NCBI RefSeq assembly: GCF_014642275.1
Contig: NZ_BMIM01000001.1
Coordinates: 310,001 to 374,000, forward strand
Source of the DNA: Flavobacterium lutivivi
GTDB lineage: Bacteria; Bacteroidota; Bacteroidia; Flavobacteriales; Flavobacteriaceae
DNA: 64,000 nt
Reading direction: 5' to 3'
Of this stretch, positions 50,635 through 60,445 are shown piece after piece (the stretch's first letter is position 1; each line of letters starts with the position of its first letter). Made by a program: the position numbers and the translations under genes. The notes below the pieces were generated by a model. It ran no database searches and had not been told where the DNA came from. It saw only the letters and a list, made by a program, of their open reading frames with translations.

Positions 50635-53094
50635 TTAAAAATTAAGACCAAACATTATTCCATCGCCTTGAAAACCATCTTGATAAGAGCGAACATAATC
50701 AATTCTTAAAATTCTAAATTTTCCAAAACCTAAATTACTCAACCCAACCGAAAACTCTTGATAAGGCTTTCTATCAGGAATGGCAAGATTTTTAAATCCT
50801 AACATTAGTTTTGATTGAAGTTTGTTCAACAAAGGAATTTTGTTCATGATAAATCCTTTATCATTATGTTCTAAATGAGTTTCAAAATAGCTATCATTTG
50901 TACTTGCTGAATAATAAGGCAATAAATTGAACGAATTAGTATAAGAAGTTCCAATCATTACATGAGTTTCATTGCCGTTAAAATGTTTATAGTCGGCAAA
51001 TGAAATACCATCAGCATTAAAAAACTTTCCAGCTTTCATGTTAATTTCGGTGATACCTTTATTACCTAGAGTTAAATTATAAAGAACTCTAGCCGATAGT
51101 TTGTCAAAGTTGTAATAGTCTTCATTTCCTGCAAAGCCTTTTTCATAACCAAGTAATAGTGTCGGATATTTATCATTTCCTAGATTATATTTTCCGTCAG
51201 GTCGAGTGATATATTCCTGACCGAATTTTATCCTTGCCACAACATTTAATTTGGCTAAATTATGTTTGACTATGGCAGGAGTAAACTGGTCTAAAGGTAG
51301 CAAAGGATTGTTTGAAGTATATAAATCATCGTTTTTAATAACGGTATAGTCTGTAGTGTTAAAAAGCGGTTTTCTTTCAGCATATTCAAACGTTGCACTC
51401 ATGTTTAAACCATTAAAAACTTCTCTAGAAAAAGTTGCCGTTGCAAAATTTTTCTCATACAACTTCATATAATTATCCTTGAAAAACAATGTGCTCACAG
51501 TGTTTACAAGTTTTGTGATGGGTTCTTCTGGATTAAATTGAACCGCAGAGTTTCCTCCAAAAAATGACAAATATGACTTTGTTTTATTATCTAATTTTGC
51601 CGAAAAATATGCCGTTGGTCTAAACGCTTCATCCGAGAAGCCATAGGCAACATTCGAACCAAATTGATAATATGTTTTTTTATCTTCATTATTTTTAAAA
51701 TAACTTAAACCAATGCTTGTATTCCAACCTTGAACCGTGTTGAAACCAGTATTCAATGCTGGACCATTATAGTTTATTGACCATTTTTTATAAGAATTCG
51801 AATAGGAATAACCATTTAAAATATCTGTGATGCTAAATTTATTTTTTTTCGCATCAATAGAATCCAAATAGACTTTTGATTTTTTCTTCTCCTGAAGCGC
51901 ATCTTTTTTTGCATAATCATTCAATTCTTCATCGGTCAACGGAACTGGACGAATGGTTTGCCAAAAACTATCTTCTTTCTTGTTAGCATTTTCTTCAAAT
52001 CGAATTACTTCTGCAGTAAATGTTTTTTTCTCGAACTTCTCAGGAAACTCAAAATTTGAAAATACATAAGTAAATCCGCCAGACATGTTGATGCCAAACA
52101 TACCTGCATCAAAGTCTAAAGTCTGTGTGCTCTTTGCCCAAACTTTCGTATTACTGTTATAGCTGAAACTTTGCTTTAAGTTCAAGGTGTTCAACGCTGG
52201 GTTTTGCATTTGTTTACCTGTAAGCGTAACATCTACAGCATATATTGCATAAGTATCATCAACAATATAAATGTATCCTGACATTACTGGCTCAGTTTCT
52301 CGACGAGGAATGATTTTTATTTTATTGATTTGTTGACGATTTTCGGTGAAAAAAGAACCTTCAAATTTATACTTATAATAGTTAAAAGCATTATCAGCAA
52401 TTGGAGAAACTATATTGGCATCAAATTCAAGATAATTGTCATAAAAATCAAAATTGGCAGATGAAGCATTATTAAAGCTGAAGCCATTATCTTTTCCACT
52501 TACTTTTGACGCAATAATTACCTCTTTCAGTTTATCTGGTTTTTGAAAAGTAACCTTCGAAACCGTTTCAGATAAATATAAAATACCACTTCGAGTAGAA
52601 TCAATTACTTCATCAAAGAAATCAAGCTTTTGTCCCAAAATGGTTTTGGGTAAATTTTTCACTCTAAAAATTCCTCTTGAATAAAAATCGGCTGTATATC
52701 GTGCTGTTTTTGAGGAGTTATCTTTTTTGTTCTTTATGGCATTTCTAATGATTTCATTAGCTGGATTATCGGCTTTGTTTACAACCACTTCGTTCAGCGA
52801 TATTTCCTCTTCAGATAAAATAACCTCAATGGGTTGCATGTTTTGGCTAACCTCTACAACTTGTTTGGCAGTTTTAAAACCAAGATATTGAAAGATGATA
52901 ATGTGTCTTCCGGGTGTTTTAATGTTGAGTTCAAATTTTCCTAAATCGTTGGTAGTTGTTGCATTATAAGTGTTCTCTTCAAAAATGTTTACAAACGGCA
53001 ACGGTTTTCCGGCAACATCTTTTACAACACCTTTAATTTGAGATTGAACAGCAAAGGCAAATAATAAAAATAAAAGCGTAAAGTTTTTTTTCAT
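50635..53094 (-). CDS. DUF5686/carboxypeptidase-regulatory-domain outer-membrane protein
   Basis: An 819-aa exported protein with a signal peptide ending VQSQ. A carboxypeptidase-D regulatory-like beta-sandwich follows (IKGVVKDVAGKPLPFVNIFE, residues 20-105), then the DUF5686 region (NPANEIIRNAIKNKKDN onward). It has beta-barrel character to the end: the final residues FGLNF end in Phe, as expected for an outer-membrane barrel. No TonB plug domain is seen. Role unknown; typically surface or lipid-related. Confidence 0.88.
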   Translation of the reverse strand: MKKNFTLLFLLFAFAVQSQIKGVVKDVAGKPLPFVNIFEENTYNATTTNDLGKFELNIKTPGRHIIIFQYLGFKTAKQVVEVSQNMQPIEVILSEEEISLNEVVVNKADNPANEIIRNAIKNKKDNSSKTARYTADFYSRGIFRVKNLPKTILGQKLDFFDEVIDSTRSGILYLSETVSKVTFQKPDKLKEVIIASKVSGKDNGFSFNNASSANFDFYDNYLEFDANIVSPIADNAFNYYKYKFEGSFFTENRQQINKIKIIPRRETEPVMSGYIYIVDDTYAIYAVDVTLTGKQMQNPALNTLNLKQSFSYNSNTKVWAKSTQTLDFDAGMFGINMSGGFTYVFSNFEFPEKFEKKTFTAEVIRFEENANKKEDSFWQTIRPVPLTDEELNDYAKKDALQEKKKSKVYLDSIDAKKNKFSITDILNGYSYSNSYKKWSINYNGPALNTGFNTVQGWNTSIGLSYFKNNEDKKTYYQFGSNVAYGFSDEAFRPTAYFSAKLDNKTKSYLSFFGGNSAVQFNPEEPITKLVNTVSTLFFKDNYMKLYEKNFATATFSREVFNGLNMSATFEYAERKPLFNTTDYTVIKNDDLYTSNNPLLPLDQFTPAIVKHNLAKLNVVARIKFGQEYITRPDGKYNLGNDKYPTLLLGYEKGFAGNEDYYNFDKLSARVLYNLTLGNKGITEINMKAGKFFNADGISFADYKHFNGNETHVMIGTSYTNSFNLLPYYSASTNDSYFETHLEHNDKGFIMNKIPLLNKLQSKLMLGFKNLAIPDRKPYQEFSVGLSNLGFGKFRILRIDYVRSYQDGFQGDGIMFGLNF

Positions 53095-53151
53095 GGAAGA
53101 TAATTTATGTTTTAGATATAGACGATTAAAAAGTTAAAATGGTTGCATCGA

Positions 53152-53565
53152 TTACAAAAATGATTGTAAAGCTAACGCATAACTTTTCATCCCAAAACCA
53201 ATTATTATTCCTTTAACATTTGCCGAAATGAATGAATGATGTCTAAAATCTTCTCTAGCAAAAGTATTGCTGATGTGAACTTCAATAGTAGGTGTGGTTA
53301 TAGCTTTTACAGCATCACCAATCCCGACAGAAGTATGTGTATAAGCTGCAGCATTCAATATGATACCATCATAAGTAAATCCAACTTCTTGAATTTTATT
53401 GATCAATTCTCCTTCAATATTACTTTGAAAATATTCCAATTCAACCATCGGAAAATTCAATTTTAATTGATTGAAATAATCTTCAAAAGTTTTACTGCCA
53501 TAAATTTCAGGTTCTCTTTTGCCTAACAAATTCAAGTTTGGTCCGTTGATGATAATAATTTTCAT
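53152..53565 (-). CDS. aroQ: 3-dehydroquinate dehydratase, type II
   Basis: Dehydrates 3-dehydroquinate in the shikimate pathway. It starts IIINGPNLNLLGKREPEIYG. The catalytic Tyr is in KREPEIYG, and the active-site region NAAAYTHTSVGIGDA and the segment VEVHISNTFAREDFRHHSF are intact. The length of 137 aa is near normal. It stands alone between the DUF5686 gene and an outer-membrane gene, with a terminator behind the latter. Confidence 0.97.
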   Translation of the reverse strand: MKIIIINGPNLNLLGKREPEIYGSKTFEDYFNQLKLNFPMVELEYFQSNIEGELINKIQEVGFTYDGIILNAAAYTHTSVGIGDAVKAITTPTIEVHISNTFAREDFRHHSFISANVKGIIIGFGMKSYALALQSFL

Positions 53566-53589
53566 GGGAAGTATTTTGAGTAAAAATAA

Positions 53590-53620
53590 AAAACCGTTGT
53601 CTATTCAACAACGGTTTTGG
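53590..53620 (-). terminator. Terminator of the minus-strand beta-barrel gene
   Basis: AACCGTTGT paired with ACAACGGTT, with a minus-strand T-run. It lies 18 bases past the stop of the 53639 gene and before the aroQ start. Confidence 0.82.
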
Positions 53621-53638
53621 TATAAAGTTTTGGAATTT

Positions 53639-54172
53639 TTAAAATCTATAACCAAGCGAAAGTTGAATTACTGAATTTTTGACTTCTGCGTCTTTGGTAG
53701 TATCTGTCAATCCAACTACATACCTAGCTTGGGCAAAAATATTTTTAGAGAAATTTACACCCAAACCACCACAAGCTGCAAAATCAAAAGATTTCGTTTC
53801 AAAAGTGTCCGAAACATTATCATTTACTAGAAAAGCAAATTGCGGACCAACATCTAAACTGAGTTTGTCTGTAATCAAATAGAACTTTGCTAACACAGGC
53901 ACTGTGACATAATCAAATTTGATATCATCAAACGCATCTGATTTTGCTCCTTGAGACGAATAAAGTATTTCTGGTTGAACGGAAAGGTTTTGTAAAGCTT
54001 TTATTTCAATTACGCCACCAAAGTGAAAACTAGTTAATCCATCAAAACCATCAGCATCAGTACCTGTTAGGTTGGCAAAATTAGCACCAGCCTTTATCCC
54101 GAATTTTAAAAATTGTGCATTTAAACTGTTGAATGCAAAAAAGATAACGAATAATAAAATTGATTTTTTCAT
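53639..54172 (-). CDS. Outer-membrane beta-barrel (porin family) protein
   Basis: A 177-aa small beta-barrel of the OMP_b-brl family. It has a signal peptide (MKKSILLFVIFFAFNSLNAQ), begins FLKFGIKAGANFANLTG, and ends LSLGYRF with a C-terminal Phe for BAM recognition. It is clearly paralogous to the gene at 54340 and divergent from it, with a 167-base shared control region. Probably an abundant structural or stress-related barrel. Confidence 0.9.
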   Translation of the reverse strand: MKKSILLFVIFFAFNSLNAQFLKFGIKAGANFANLTGTDADGFDGLTSFHFGGVIEIKALQNLSVQPEILYSSQGAKSDAFDDIKFDYVTVPVLAKFYLITDKLSLDVGPQFAFLVNDNVSDTFETKSFDFAACGGLGVNFSKNIFAQARYVVGLTDTTKDAEVKNSVIQLSLGYRF

Positions 54173-54304
54173 GAAGAGACATTTTTTATAATTAACGAAA
54201 ATACATCACTATTTATTGTGTTCAAAATAATCGAGAGAAATATTTTTGTTGATAAACTTGTTAATAACTGTAATACCGATGATATTTCTTAAAGATTTTT
54301 GTTA

Positions 54305-54312
54305 TAAATTTG
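54305..54312 (+). promoter_or_regulatory. Candidate -7 element (TAAATTTG) of the plus-strand barrel gene
   Basis: Exact TAnnTTTG match, 27 bases before the ATG at 54340. A distinct -33 TTG is not seen. Confidence 0.5.
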
Positions 54313-54339
54313 TTCTAATAATTTTAAAATTAAACAAAC

Positions 54340-54858
54340 ATGAAAAAAATTATTTTAACTGTAGCTGCGGTTTTTGCTTTTGGTTTAGCAAACGCACAAG
54401 ACATGAAATTTGGTGTTAAAGCTGGTTACATCAATTCAAACTTCACTGGTGATGCTGATACAGATGCAAAATCATCATTCTACCTTGGAGGTTTAGTTGA
54501 TTTTACAGTTTCAGAAAAATTCCATGTTCAACCAGAGTTATTATACTCTATGGAAGGTGCTGATAACGATGAAACTAACTTAAACTTTGTTAGAATTCCT
54601 GTTATGGCTAAATATTATGTAGCTGATGGAATTAATTTACAAGCTGGGCCACAGTTTGGATTCGTAGCTGGTGGTGGTGATGTTAAAGATTCTTTAAAAT
54701 CATTCGATTACGGTTTAGGAATTGGTGCTGCATACGAAATGGAAAAAGGATTATTTTTCGATGCTAGATACAATCTAGGTATGGCTAACCTTTCTGATAC
54801 TGATGGATTTGATGTTAAAACAACTTCATTCCAAATCGGTTTAGGATACAGATTTTAA
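54340..54858 (+). CDS. Outer-membrane beta-barrel (porin family) protein, paralogue
   Basis: A 172-aa barrel with a signal peptide (ending ANAQ), begins MKFGVKAGYINSNFTG, and ends QIGLGYRF. Same length and architecture as the gene at 53639 but more acidic in the loops (DADTDAKSS). A strong terminator follows. It has the Ala/Gly-rich clean codon usage of a highly expressed gene. Likely an abundant surface barrel; no specific substrate can be assigned. Confidence 0.92.
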   Translation: MKKIILTVAAVFAFGLANAQDMKFGVKAGYINSNFTGDADTDAKSSFYLGGLVDFTVSEKFHVQPELLYSMEGADNDETNLNFVRIPVMAKYYVADGINLQAGPQFGFVAGGGDVKDSLKSFDYGLGIGAAYEMEKGLFFDARYNLGMANLSDTDGFDVKTTSFQIGLGYRF

Positions 54859-54881
54859 TATTTGTATAAATATTTATAAAG

Positions 54882-54909
54882 AACCTCTCAATTTTGAGAG
54901 GTTTTTTTA
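54882..54909 (+). terminator. Terminator of the plus-strand barrel gene
   Basis: AACCTCTCAA paired with TTGAGAGGTT, then TTTTTT. Confidence 0.9.
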
Positions 54910-54936
54910 TTGCAGTTCATTTTGTTACTTTGTATT

Positions 54937-55836
54937 ATGAGTTGGGAAAAGTATTTGAAGAGCTTTCAGCATTATTTAAAAATTGAAAGAGGTTTGTCAA
55001 AAAACACTATAGACAATTATACTTTCGATATCGAAAAGCTTTGTTTTTTTTTGACAGATAATCAAATTGATGTTTCCCCAGTAAAAATTAATGATGAGGT
55101 ATTACAACAGTTTGTTTATGAAATTTCTAGAACTGTAAATCCACGTTCTCAATCTAGAATAATATCAGGTCTGAAGAGCTTTTTCAATTATTTAATTTTT
55201 GAAGATTATAGAACTGATAATCCAATGGAATTAATTGAAACTCCAAAAATTGGTAGAAAGTTGCCCGATATATTATCGTTGAACGAAATCGATAAGCTCA
55301 TCGAAGCTATTGATTTATCAAAACAAGAAGGACATAGAAACAAGGCCATTATAGAAACACTTTATAGTTGTGGGCTCAGAGTTTCTGAATTGGTTTCATT
55401 AAAAATTTCAGACTTGTTTTTTGATGAAGGATTTATTAAAGTAACAGGAAAAGGAAACAAACAAAGATTTGTTCCAATTGCTAAATCTACTCAAAACTTG
55501 ATTGATATTTATAGGAAAAACATAAGAAATCATTTGCAAATAAATAAAAAAGATGAAGATACTCTATTTTTAAATAGAAGAGGAAAACAACTCACAAGAG
55601 CTATGATTTTTACAATTATTAAAAATTTGGCGGAAGCAATTAACCTAAAAAAAAATATAAGCCCACACACCTTAAGACATTCATTTGCAACGCATTTGCT
55701 TGAAAATGGTGCTGATTTGAGAGCGATACAAATGCTTCTTGGACACGAGTCAATTACAACTACTGAGGTTTATGTTCACGTTGATAGAACACATTTAAAA
55801 CAAGTATTAGATGCATTTCATCCGAGAAAATTGTAG
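54937..55836 (+). CDS. xerD: Site-specific tyrosine recombinase XerD-like
   Basis: A 299-aa recombinase for chromosome dimer resolution at dif. The core-binding domain is at about 1-90 and the catalytic domain has Arg in YSCGLRVSELVSL, HTLRHSFATHLLENGAD, then LGHESITTTEVYVHVD with the nucleophile Tyr. I start at 54937, where the protein begins MSWEKYLKSF, because the upstream extension runs into the terminator. Shorter and without the N-terminal zinc motif of the element integrase at 40550. Confidence 0.95.
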   Translation: MSWEKYLKSFQHYLKIERGLSKNTIDNYTFDIEKLCFFLTDNQIDVSPVKINDEVLQQFVYEISRTVNPRSQSRIISGLKSFFNYLIFEDYRTDNPMELIETPKIGRKLPDILSLNEIDKLIEAIDLSKQEGHRNKAIIETLYSCGLRVSELVSLKISDLFFDEGFIKVTGKGNKQRFVPIAKSTQNLIDIYRKNIRNHLQINKKDEDTLFLNRRGKQLTRAMIFTIIKNLAEAINLKKNISPHTLRHSFATHLLENGADLRAIQMLLGHESITTTEVYVHVDRTHLKQVLDAFHPRKL

Positions 55837-55921
55837 TTTGTCGATTTTTTTTATATATTTGGATTGTCAAAGTAATTTCCCCAAAGTTATTTGACAGCAA
55901 ATTAACCAAACTTAACCGACT

Positions 55922-57448
55922 ATGATAATTAATCCATCTCTTCAGAGAAAGATTAATCTGGAAAATGAAATGTCTTACAAGAAACTCTTGTCAAGATTAC
56001 CTGATTTAATTTTCCAATTGACCTATACAAAAAACGGTCAAATTGTCTTTCCTTTCTTCAATAAAGCTGTTATTGATTATTTTGAGTTATCCAAAGAAGA
56101 AATTAGAACGTTTAATATTTCTTCCATATTCAAAAGCAAAATCTATGAATCTGATTTTTTGCAATTATTAGAATCTGTAGAGCAGTTAAACAATTTGGAT
56201 AGTAGTTGGTCATTCGAGTTTAGAGCAGTCCTACCAACAAAAGGTTTAAGATGGTTCAAGGCAGTTGCTAATGTTGAGAAGTCAATTGATGATGAAATCA
56301 CGCTTTTTGGACGAATGACAGATATTACAGAAGAAAAAGAAAAAGAAATACATTTAAAACTATCCGAAGAACGTTTTCAATTTGCCTTGGAAGCTTCTAC
56401 TAATGGAGTTTGGGATTTGGATATAAAGAATGATAGAGTTTTCTATTCTTCTCAATCTATGAAAATGCTCGAATTTGATGAAGCTGATATAATAGATACA
56501 CATCAAAAATGGGATGAAAGAATTCACCCAGATGACTTAGACGATTACCAATCTGCATTTAATAAGCATTTGTTAAACGAAACACCGTTTTATGAAAATG
56601 CAAAAAGAATGCTTACCAAGACAGGTAAGTATAAGTGGATTTTGAGCAGAGGTAAAATTATTGAAAGAGATGAAAAAGGATTTCCCATCAGGTTAACAGG
56701 AACTCATACAGATATCACTGAACTTAAGCAACAAGAAAAAAAATTGTTGCAAACACTAGAGATTATTAATGAGCAAAATGGTCGATTAATGAATTTTGCT
56801 CACATAGTTTCACATAATCTGAGTTCGCACACCAGTAATTTTAAAATGCTTTTAGATTTAATTGAAGAAGAGAAAGATACAGGTACAATAGCTGAAATAC
56901 ATAATCATTTACGAACTTCTTCGAATGCGCTATCGCAAACAATTGAACATTTAAAAGAATTAGTAGATATCAATACAGGAGTTGTTCAAAAGAAGGAAAA
57001 TTTAAATTTGAATTTGTATTTAAACAAAGTGTTGTCAGTTTTGAGCGAAGAGATAAGTAACAACAAAGTTAAAATTTATAATAAAATTCCAAAAGATTAC
57101 AATGTTTCATTTAACCCTTCATATTTAGAAAGTATTTTGCTTAATTTTACAACAAACGCAATAAAATACTCTCATCCTGATAGAGTGCCAGAAATAAAAT
57201 ATGATTTAAAATCAGACAAAGGGAAAACTTTATTAGAAATAAGAGATAATGGGCTAGGAATTGACATGGAAAAATATGGACAAAAATTATTTGGCATGTA
57301 TAAAACGTTTCATAACAATACAAATGCCAGAGGAATAGGATTATTTATAACAAAAAACCAAATTGAAGCAATGGGAGGAAAGGTCGAAGTTGAGAGTAAA
57401 GCAAATGTAGGTACAACATTTAAAATCTATTTTAACAATGAAATTTAG
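55922..57448 (+). CDS. PAS-domain sensor histidine kinase
   Basis: A 508-aa soluble sensor kinase. Two PAS domains (about residues 20-137 and 148-268) precede the dimerisation helix with His298 in HIVSHNLSSH, and an HATPase domain follows with N-box FTTNAIKYSHP and G-boxes DNGLGIDM and GIGLFITK. No membrane helix is present, so it senses a cytoplasmic signal, perhaps a ligand or redox state. The downstream response regulator gene overlaps its end by 11 bases. Confidence 0.94.
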   Translation: MIINPSLQRKINLENEMSYKKLLSRLPDLIFQLTYTKNGQIVFPFFNKAVIDYFELSKEEIRTFNISSIFKSKIYESDFLQLLESVEQLNNLDSSWSFEFRAVLPTKGLRWFKAVANVEKSIDDEITLFGRMTDITEEKEKEIHLKLSEERFQFALEASTNGVWDLDIKNDRVFYSSQSMKMLEFDEADIIDTHQKWDERIHPDDLDDYQSAFNKHLLNETPFYENAKRMLTKTGKYKWILSRGKIIERDEKGFPIRLTGTHTDITELKQQEKKLLQTLEIINEQNGRLMNFAHIVSHNLSSHTSNFKMLLDLIEEEKDTGTIAEIHNHLRTSSNALSQTIEHLKELVDINTGVVQKKENLNLNLYLNKVLSVLSEEISNNKVKIYNKIPKDYNVSFNPSYLESILLNFTTNAIKYSHPDRVPEIKYDLKSDKGKTLLEIRDNGLGIDMEKYGQKLFGMYKTFHNNTNARGIGLFITKNQIEAMGGKVEVESKANVGTTFKIYFNNEI

Positions 57449-57833
57449 TGATGTTTTTGTAGTTGATGACGACAAAATTTTTCATTTTATCATCAAAAAG
57501 CTTTTGCTAAGTAATAACATTAATGTTGAACCAAGTTTCTTTGAGAACGGACTATTAGCTCTAGAAGGAATTCAAAATAAAATGAATAAAGGAGAAAATC
57601 CTCCAGATTTGATTTTGCTAGATATTAATATGCCAATACTAGACGGTTGGCAATTTCTTGAAGAATTCAAAAGAATTAAAAGTAAAATAGCCAAAGAAAT
57701 TACCATTTATATTGTAAGTTCATCAGATAACAAAGCTGATTTGAATAAAGCAAAAGAATATCAAGAAGAGGTCTCAGATTATTACTTAAAACCAATGACG
57801 GTTGACGATTTACATGAGATTTTCTACAAATAA
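57438..57833 (+). CDS. Single-domain response regulator
   Basis: A 131-aa receiver domain without an output domain. The acidic pocket is VVDDDK, the phosphoacceptor is Asp62 in LLDINMP, and the conserved Thr/Ser and Lys118 are in VSSSDN and YYLKPM. It is probably phosphorylated by the overlapping PAS kinase, then relays by protein interaction or phosphotransfer. Start chosen for the family-like MKFSDVFVVDD. Confidence 0.94.
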   Translation: MKFSDVFVVDDDKIFHFIIKKLLLSNNINVEPSFFENGLLALEGIQNKMNKGENPPDLILLDINMPILDGWQFLEEFKRIKSKIAKEITIYIVSSSDNKADLNKAKEYQEEVSDYYLKPMTVDDLHEIFYK

Positions 57834-57862
57834 AAAAAGCAACCAATTTGGTTGCTTTTTTT
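57834..57862. terminator. Bidirectional terminator between response regulator and rny
   Basis: AAAAAGCAACCAA paired with TTGGTTGCTTTTT, an A-run before it and a T-run after it. Serves both convergent genes. Confidence 0.9.
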
Positions 57863-57888
57863 ATTGAATATAAATAATTTTTCCTCTT

Positions 57889-59451
57889 TTATTTAGCTAT
57901 ATTGACTGATCGAGTTTCTCTGATTACAGTAATTTTTACTTGACCAGGATAAGTCATTTCTGTTTGAATTTTTTGTGAAATATCAAAAGATAGACTTGCA
58001 GCCATTTCATCAGATACTTTTTCACTTTCAACAATAACTCTCAATTCTCTACCAGCTTGAATTGCATAGGCATTTTTAACTCCATGAAAACCAAAAGCAA
58101 TATTTTCTAAATCTTTAAGTCTTTGAATATATGAATCCAATACTTGTCTTCTTGCTCCAGGTCTTGCTCCTGATATAGCATCACAAACTTGAATAATTGG
58201 TGAAATTAAATATTTCATTTCGATTTCATCATGGTGAGCACCAATAGCGTTACAAACTTCTTCTTTTTCACCATATTTTTCTGCCCATTGCATACCAAGT
58301 AAAGCGTGTGGTAAATCACTTTCGGTATCAGGAACTTTACCTATATCGTGAAGTAAACCGGCACGTTTTGCTAGTTTTACATTCAAGCCTAATTCTGCAG
58401 CCATTATACCACATAGTTTTGCAACTTCTCTTGAATGTTGTAAAAGGTTTTGCCCATAGGATGAACGATATTTCATTCTACCAACAATTTTAATCAATTC
58501 AGGATGTAATCCATGAATTCCTAAATCGATTACTGTTCTTTTTCCTACTTCAATTATTTCGTCCTCAATTTGTTTAGCGGTTTTTGCAACAACTTCCTCA
58601 ATTCTTGCTGGATGTATACGTCCATCAGTAACTAATTTGTGCAATGATAGTCTAGCAATTTCTCTTCTAACAGGATCAAAACATGATAAAATGATAGCTT
58701 CAGGAGTATCATCAACAATGATTTCTACACCAGTTGCAGCTTCAAGCGCACGAATGTTTCTACCTTCACGTCCAATAATTCTACCTTTTACATCATCAGA
58801 TTCAATATTGAAAACAGAAACACAATTTTCAACGGCTTCTTCTGTTCCAACACGTTGAATAGTGTTGATGATGACTTTTTTAGCTTCTTGTTGAGCCGTT
58901 AATTTTGCTTCCTCGATAGTGTCTTGAATGTGAGCCATTGCTTTGGTTTTTGCTTCGGCTTTTAGACTTTCTACCAATTGTTCTTTTGCTTCATCTGCAG
59001 ATAGACCCGAAATAACTTCAAGTTGTTCTACTTGGCTTTTGTGAAGTTTGTCAACTTCTTGATGTTTCTTTTCAAGCATATCAAGTTTTGCTTGATATTC
59101 TTTTGTTTTTGCTTCGTAATCGTCGTTGACTTTTTTGGCTTTGGCCAATTCATTCGATACTTGCGATTCTTTGTCTCTAATTCTTTTCTCGACTTCAGCA
59201 ATTTTTTTGTCTTTGGACAAAATTTCCTTTTCGTGTTCAGATTTTAGTTCAAGAAATTTTTCTTTGGCTTGAAGTAATTTGTCTTTTTTGATATTTTCTG
59301 CTTCTTGATTAGCATCTTTTAAAATTGAAGATGCTTCTTTTTTTGCATTTTTTATCAAATTAGAAACGTTACTTTTTTCCAAAAACTTTGCTATCCCAAA
59401 TCCTCCACCAAGGCCTAAAATTGCGGCGAGTACTATAAATGTAATTTCCAT
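57889..59451 (-). CDS. rny: Ribonuclease Y
   Basis: A membrane-anchored endoribonuclease that begins mRNA decay. The N-terminal helix (residues 2-22) is followed by a long coiled coil (about 30-200), a KH domain (about 210-270; [19 protein letters not shown]) and an HD domain with GLLHDIGKV (about 330-430). The length of 520 aa is normal. It is the last gene of a minus-strand group after zapA and the probable 6S RNA. Confidence 0.97.
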   Translation of the reverse strand: MEITFIVLAAILGLGGGFGIAKFLEKSNVSNLIKNAKKEASSILKDANQEAENIKKDKLLQAKEKFLELKSEHEKEILSKDKKIAEVEKRIRDKESQVSNELAKAKKVNDDYEAKTKEYQAKLDMLEKKHQEVDKLHKSQVEQLEVISGLSADEAKEQLVESLKAEAKTKAMAHIQDTIEEAKLTAQQEAKKVIINTIQRVGTEEAVENCVSVFNIESDDVKGRIIGREGRNIRALEAATGVEIIVDDTPEAIILSCFDPVRREIARLSLHKLVTDGRIHPARIEEVVAKTAKQIEDEIIEVGKRTVIDLGIHGLHPELIKIVGRMKYRSSYGQNLLQHSREVAKLCGIMAAELGLNVKLAKRAGLLHDIGKVPDTESDLPHALLGMQWAEKYGEKEEVCNAIGAHHDEIEMKYLISPIIQVCDAISGARPGARRQVLDSYIQRLKDLENIAFGFHGVKNAYAIQAGRELRVIVESEKVSDEMAASLSFDISQKIQTEMTYPGQVKITVIRETRSVNIAK

Positions 59452-59480
59452 GGTTGTATAAAAATTTTTAAATAAAAAAA

Positions 59481-59635
59481 GCCTACATTAGATGAATGCA
59501 TAAACTCGTATGGACAAGTTTTGAGCTAACTCGCTGTTCAAACTTCCTCTAATTGCTAAGGCATGTTTTAGTAGCGACGATTTACTCATTTTAATTTGTT
59601 AGTGTTGAGTTTACCAATTAAAAACTAATGTAGGC
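59481..59635 (-). ncRNA. ssrS: Probable 6S RNA
   Basis: Between zapA and rny the sequence folds into one long irregular hairpin. The closing stem GCCTACATTAG/CTAATGTAGGC (59481-59491, 59625-59635) is perfect; inner pairings are TAAACTC/GAGTTTA and TCGCT/AGCGA around a central open region. On the minus strand it ends in a T-run, a terminator-like tail. Size (about 155 nt), shape and linkage to zapA fit 6S RNA, which binds RNA polymerase in stationary phase. The name rests on structure and context, not on a profile match. Confidence 0.65.
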
Positions 59636-59664
59636 AGTGTCTTAATTCTATGTGTATGAACGTG

Positions 59665-59958
59665 TTATTTTTCTAAACTTTTATTCAATAATTCGTTGAT
59701 TTGTTGCAATTTGTCTAATGAATTTTTATCAACTGCAACAGTATCTATTTGCTTTTGTTCAACTTGCGCAGCAAACTGTAATGCACACATAGCTAGTACA
59801 TCTTGCTTATCTCTTACTGCATAGTTCTCCTCGAATTGCTTAATCATTCCATCTATTTTTTTTGAAGCACTACGCAAGCCTTCTTCTTGCGATGTATCAA
59901 CCGTTAGCGGATAAACTCTATCCGCAATAGATATTTTTATTTTAAGCTTTTCGCCCAT
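59665..59958 (-). CDS. zapA: Cell division protein ZapA
   Basis: A 97-aa FtsZ-ring stabiliser. The N-terminal strand region reads LKIKISIADRVYPLTVDTSQEEGLRSASKKIDGM, followed by the long helix with VLAMCALQFAAQVEQ. Forms tetramers that bundle FtsZ. The preceding gene, six bases away, encodes a coiled-coil protein; 6S RNA and rny follow on the same strand, a standard flavobacterial order. Confidence 0.93.
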   Translation of the reverse strand: MGEKLKIKISIADRVYPLTVDTSQEEGLRSASKKIDGMIKQFEENYAVRDKQDVLAMCALQFAAQVEQKQIDTVAVDKNSLDKLQQINELLNKSLEK

Positions 59959-59964
59959 AGGTCA

Positions 59965-60255
59965 TCAATCTGATAGTTGAGCAATACAATAATCTATTTC
60001 TCTTATCAACGAATTTATTTTGAGTTTAGTATCTCTTTTATTTTCTTCACTGCCTAATAATGAGTTAACAATTTTGAGCGATTCTATTTCTGATTTCAAG
60101 TTTTGGATTTCTAAAACTTGATTTTTAATCAGTTCTTCAGATTTTTTTAATTCATTGTGTAACAAATCATTTTTGCGTTGTAAATCTTGTTTTTTTTCTG
60201 CAAGTTTTACAATTTTTTGTTCAACCGAAATTAATATTTCTGAAAATTCACTCAT
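59965..60255 (-). CDS. Coiled-coil protein upstream of zapA
   Basis: A 96-aa protein that is almost all coiled coil (KIVKLAEKKQDLQRKNDLLHNELKK onward, residues 15-75). No family is certain. Size and place next to zapA suggest a ZapB-like division factor, which would bind ZapA; this is inference. The gene ends six bases before zapA, so the pair is translated together. It is divergent from the M23 peptidase gene. Confidence 0.75.
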   Translation of the reverse strand: MSEFSEILISVEQKIVKLAEKKQDLQRKNDLLHNELKKSEELIKNQVLEIQNLKSEIESLKIVNSLLGSEENKRDTKLKINSLIREIDYCIAQLSD

Positions 60256-60445
60256 CTGTTGTCAACAACATTTCATAATTCACAAAGTTAGCATTCTATT
60301 TTATTATAGCAATAGTTTTTATTTTTTATTTGAATGTTTTTTGTTAAAATCTTCTAACTTTTTGTAAATAAAAGATTTGTATTGTTTTATAAACCTGTAA
60401 TTTATTGCTTACTTTTTATTACATTAGCAAAAATGCTAAGGAGTT

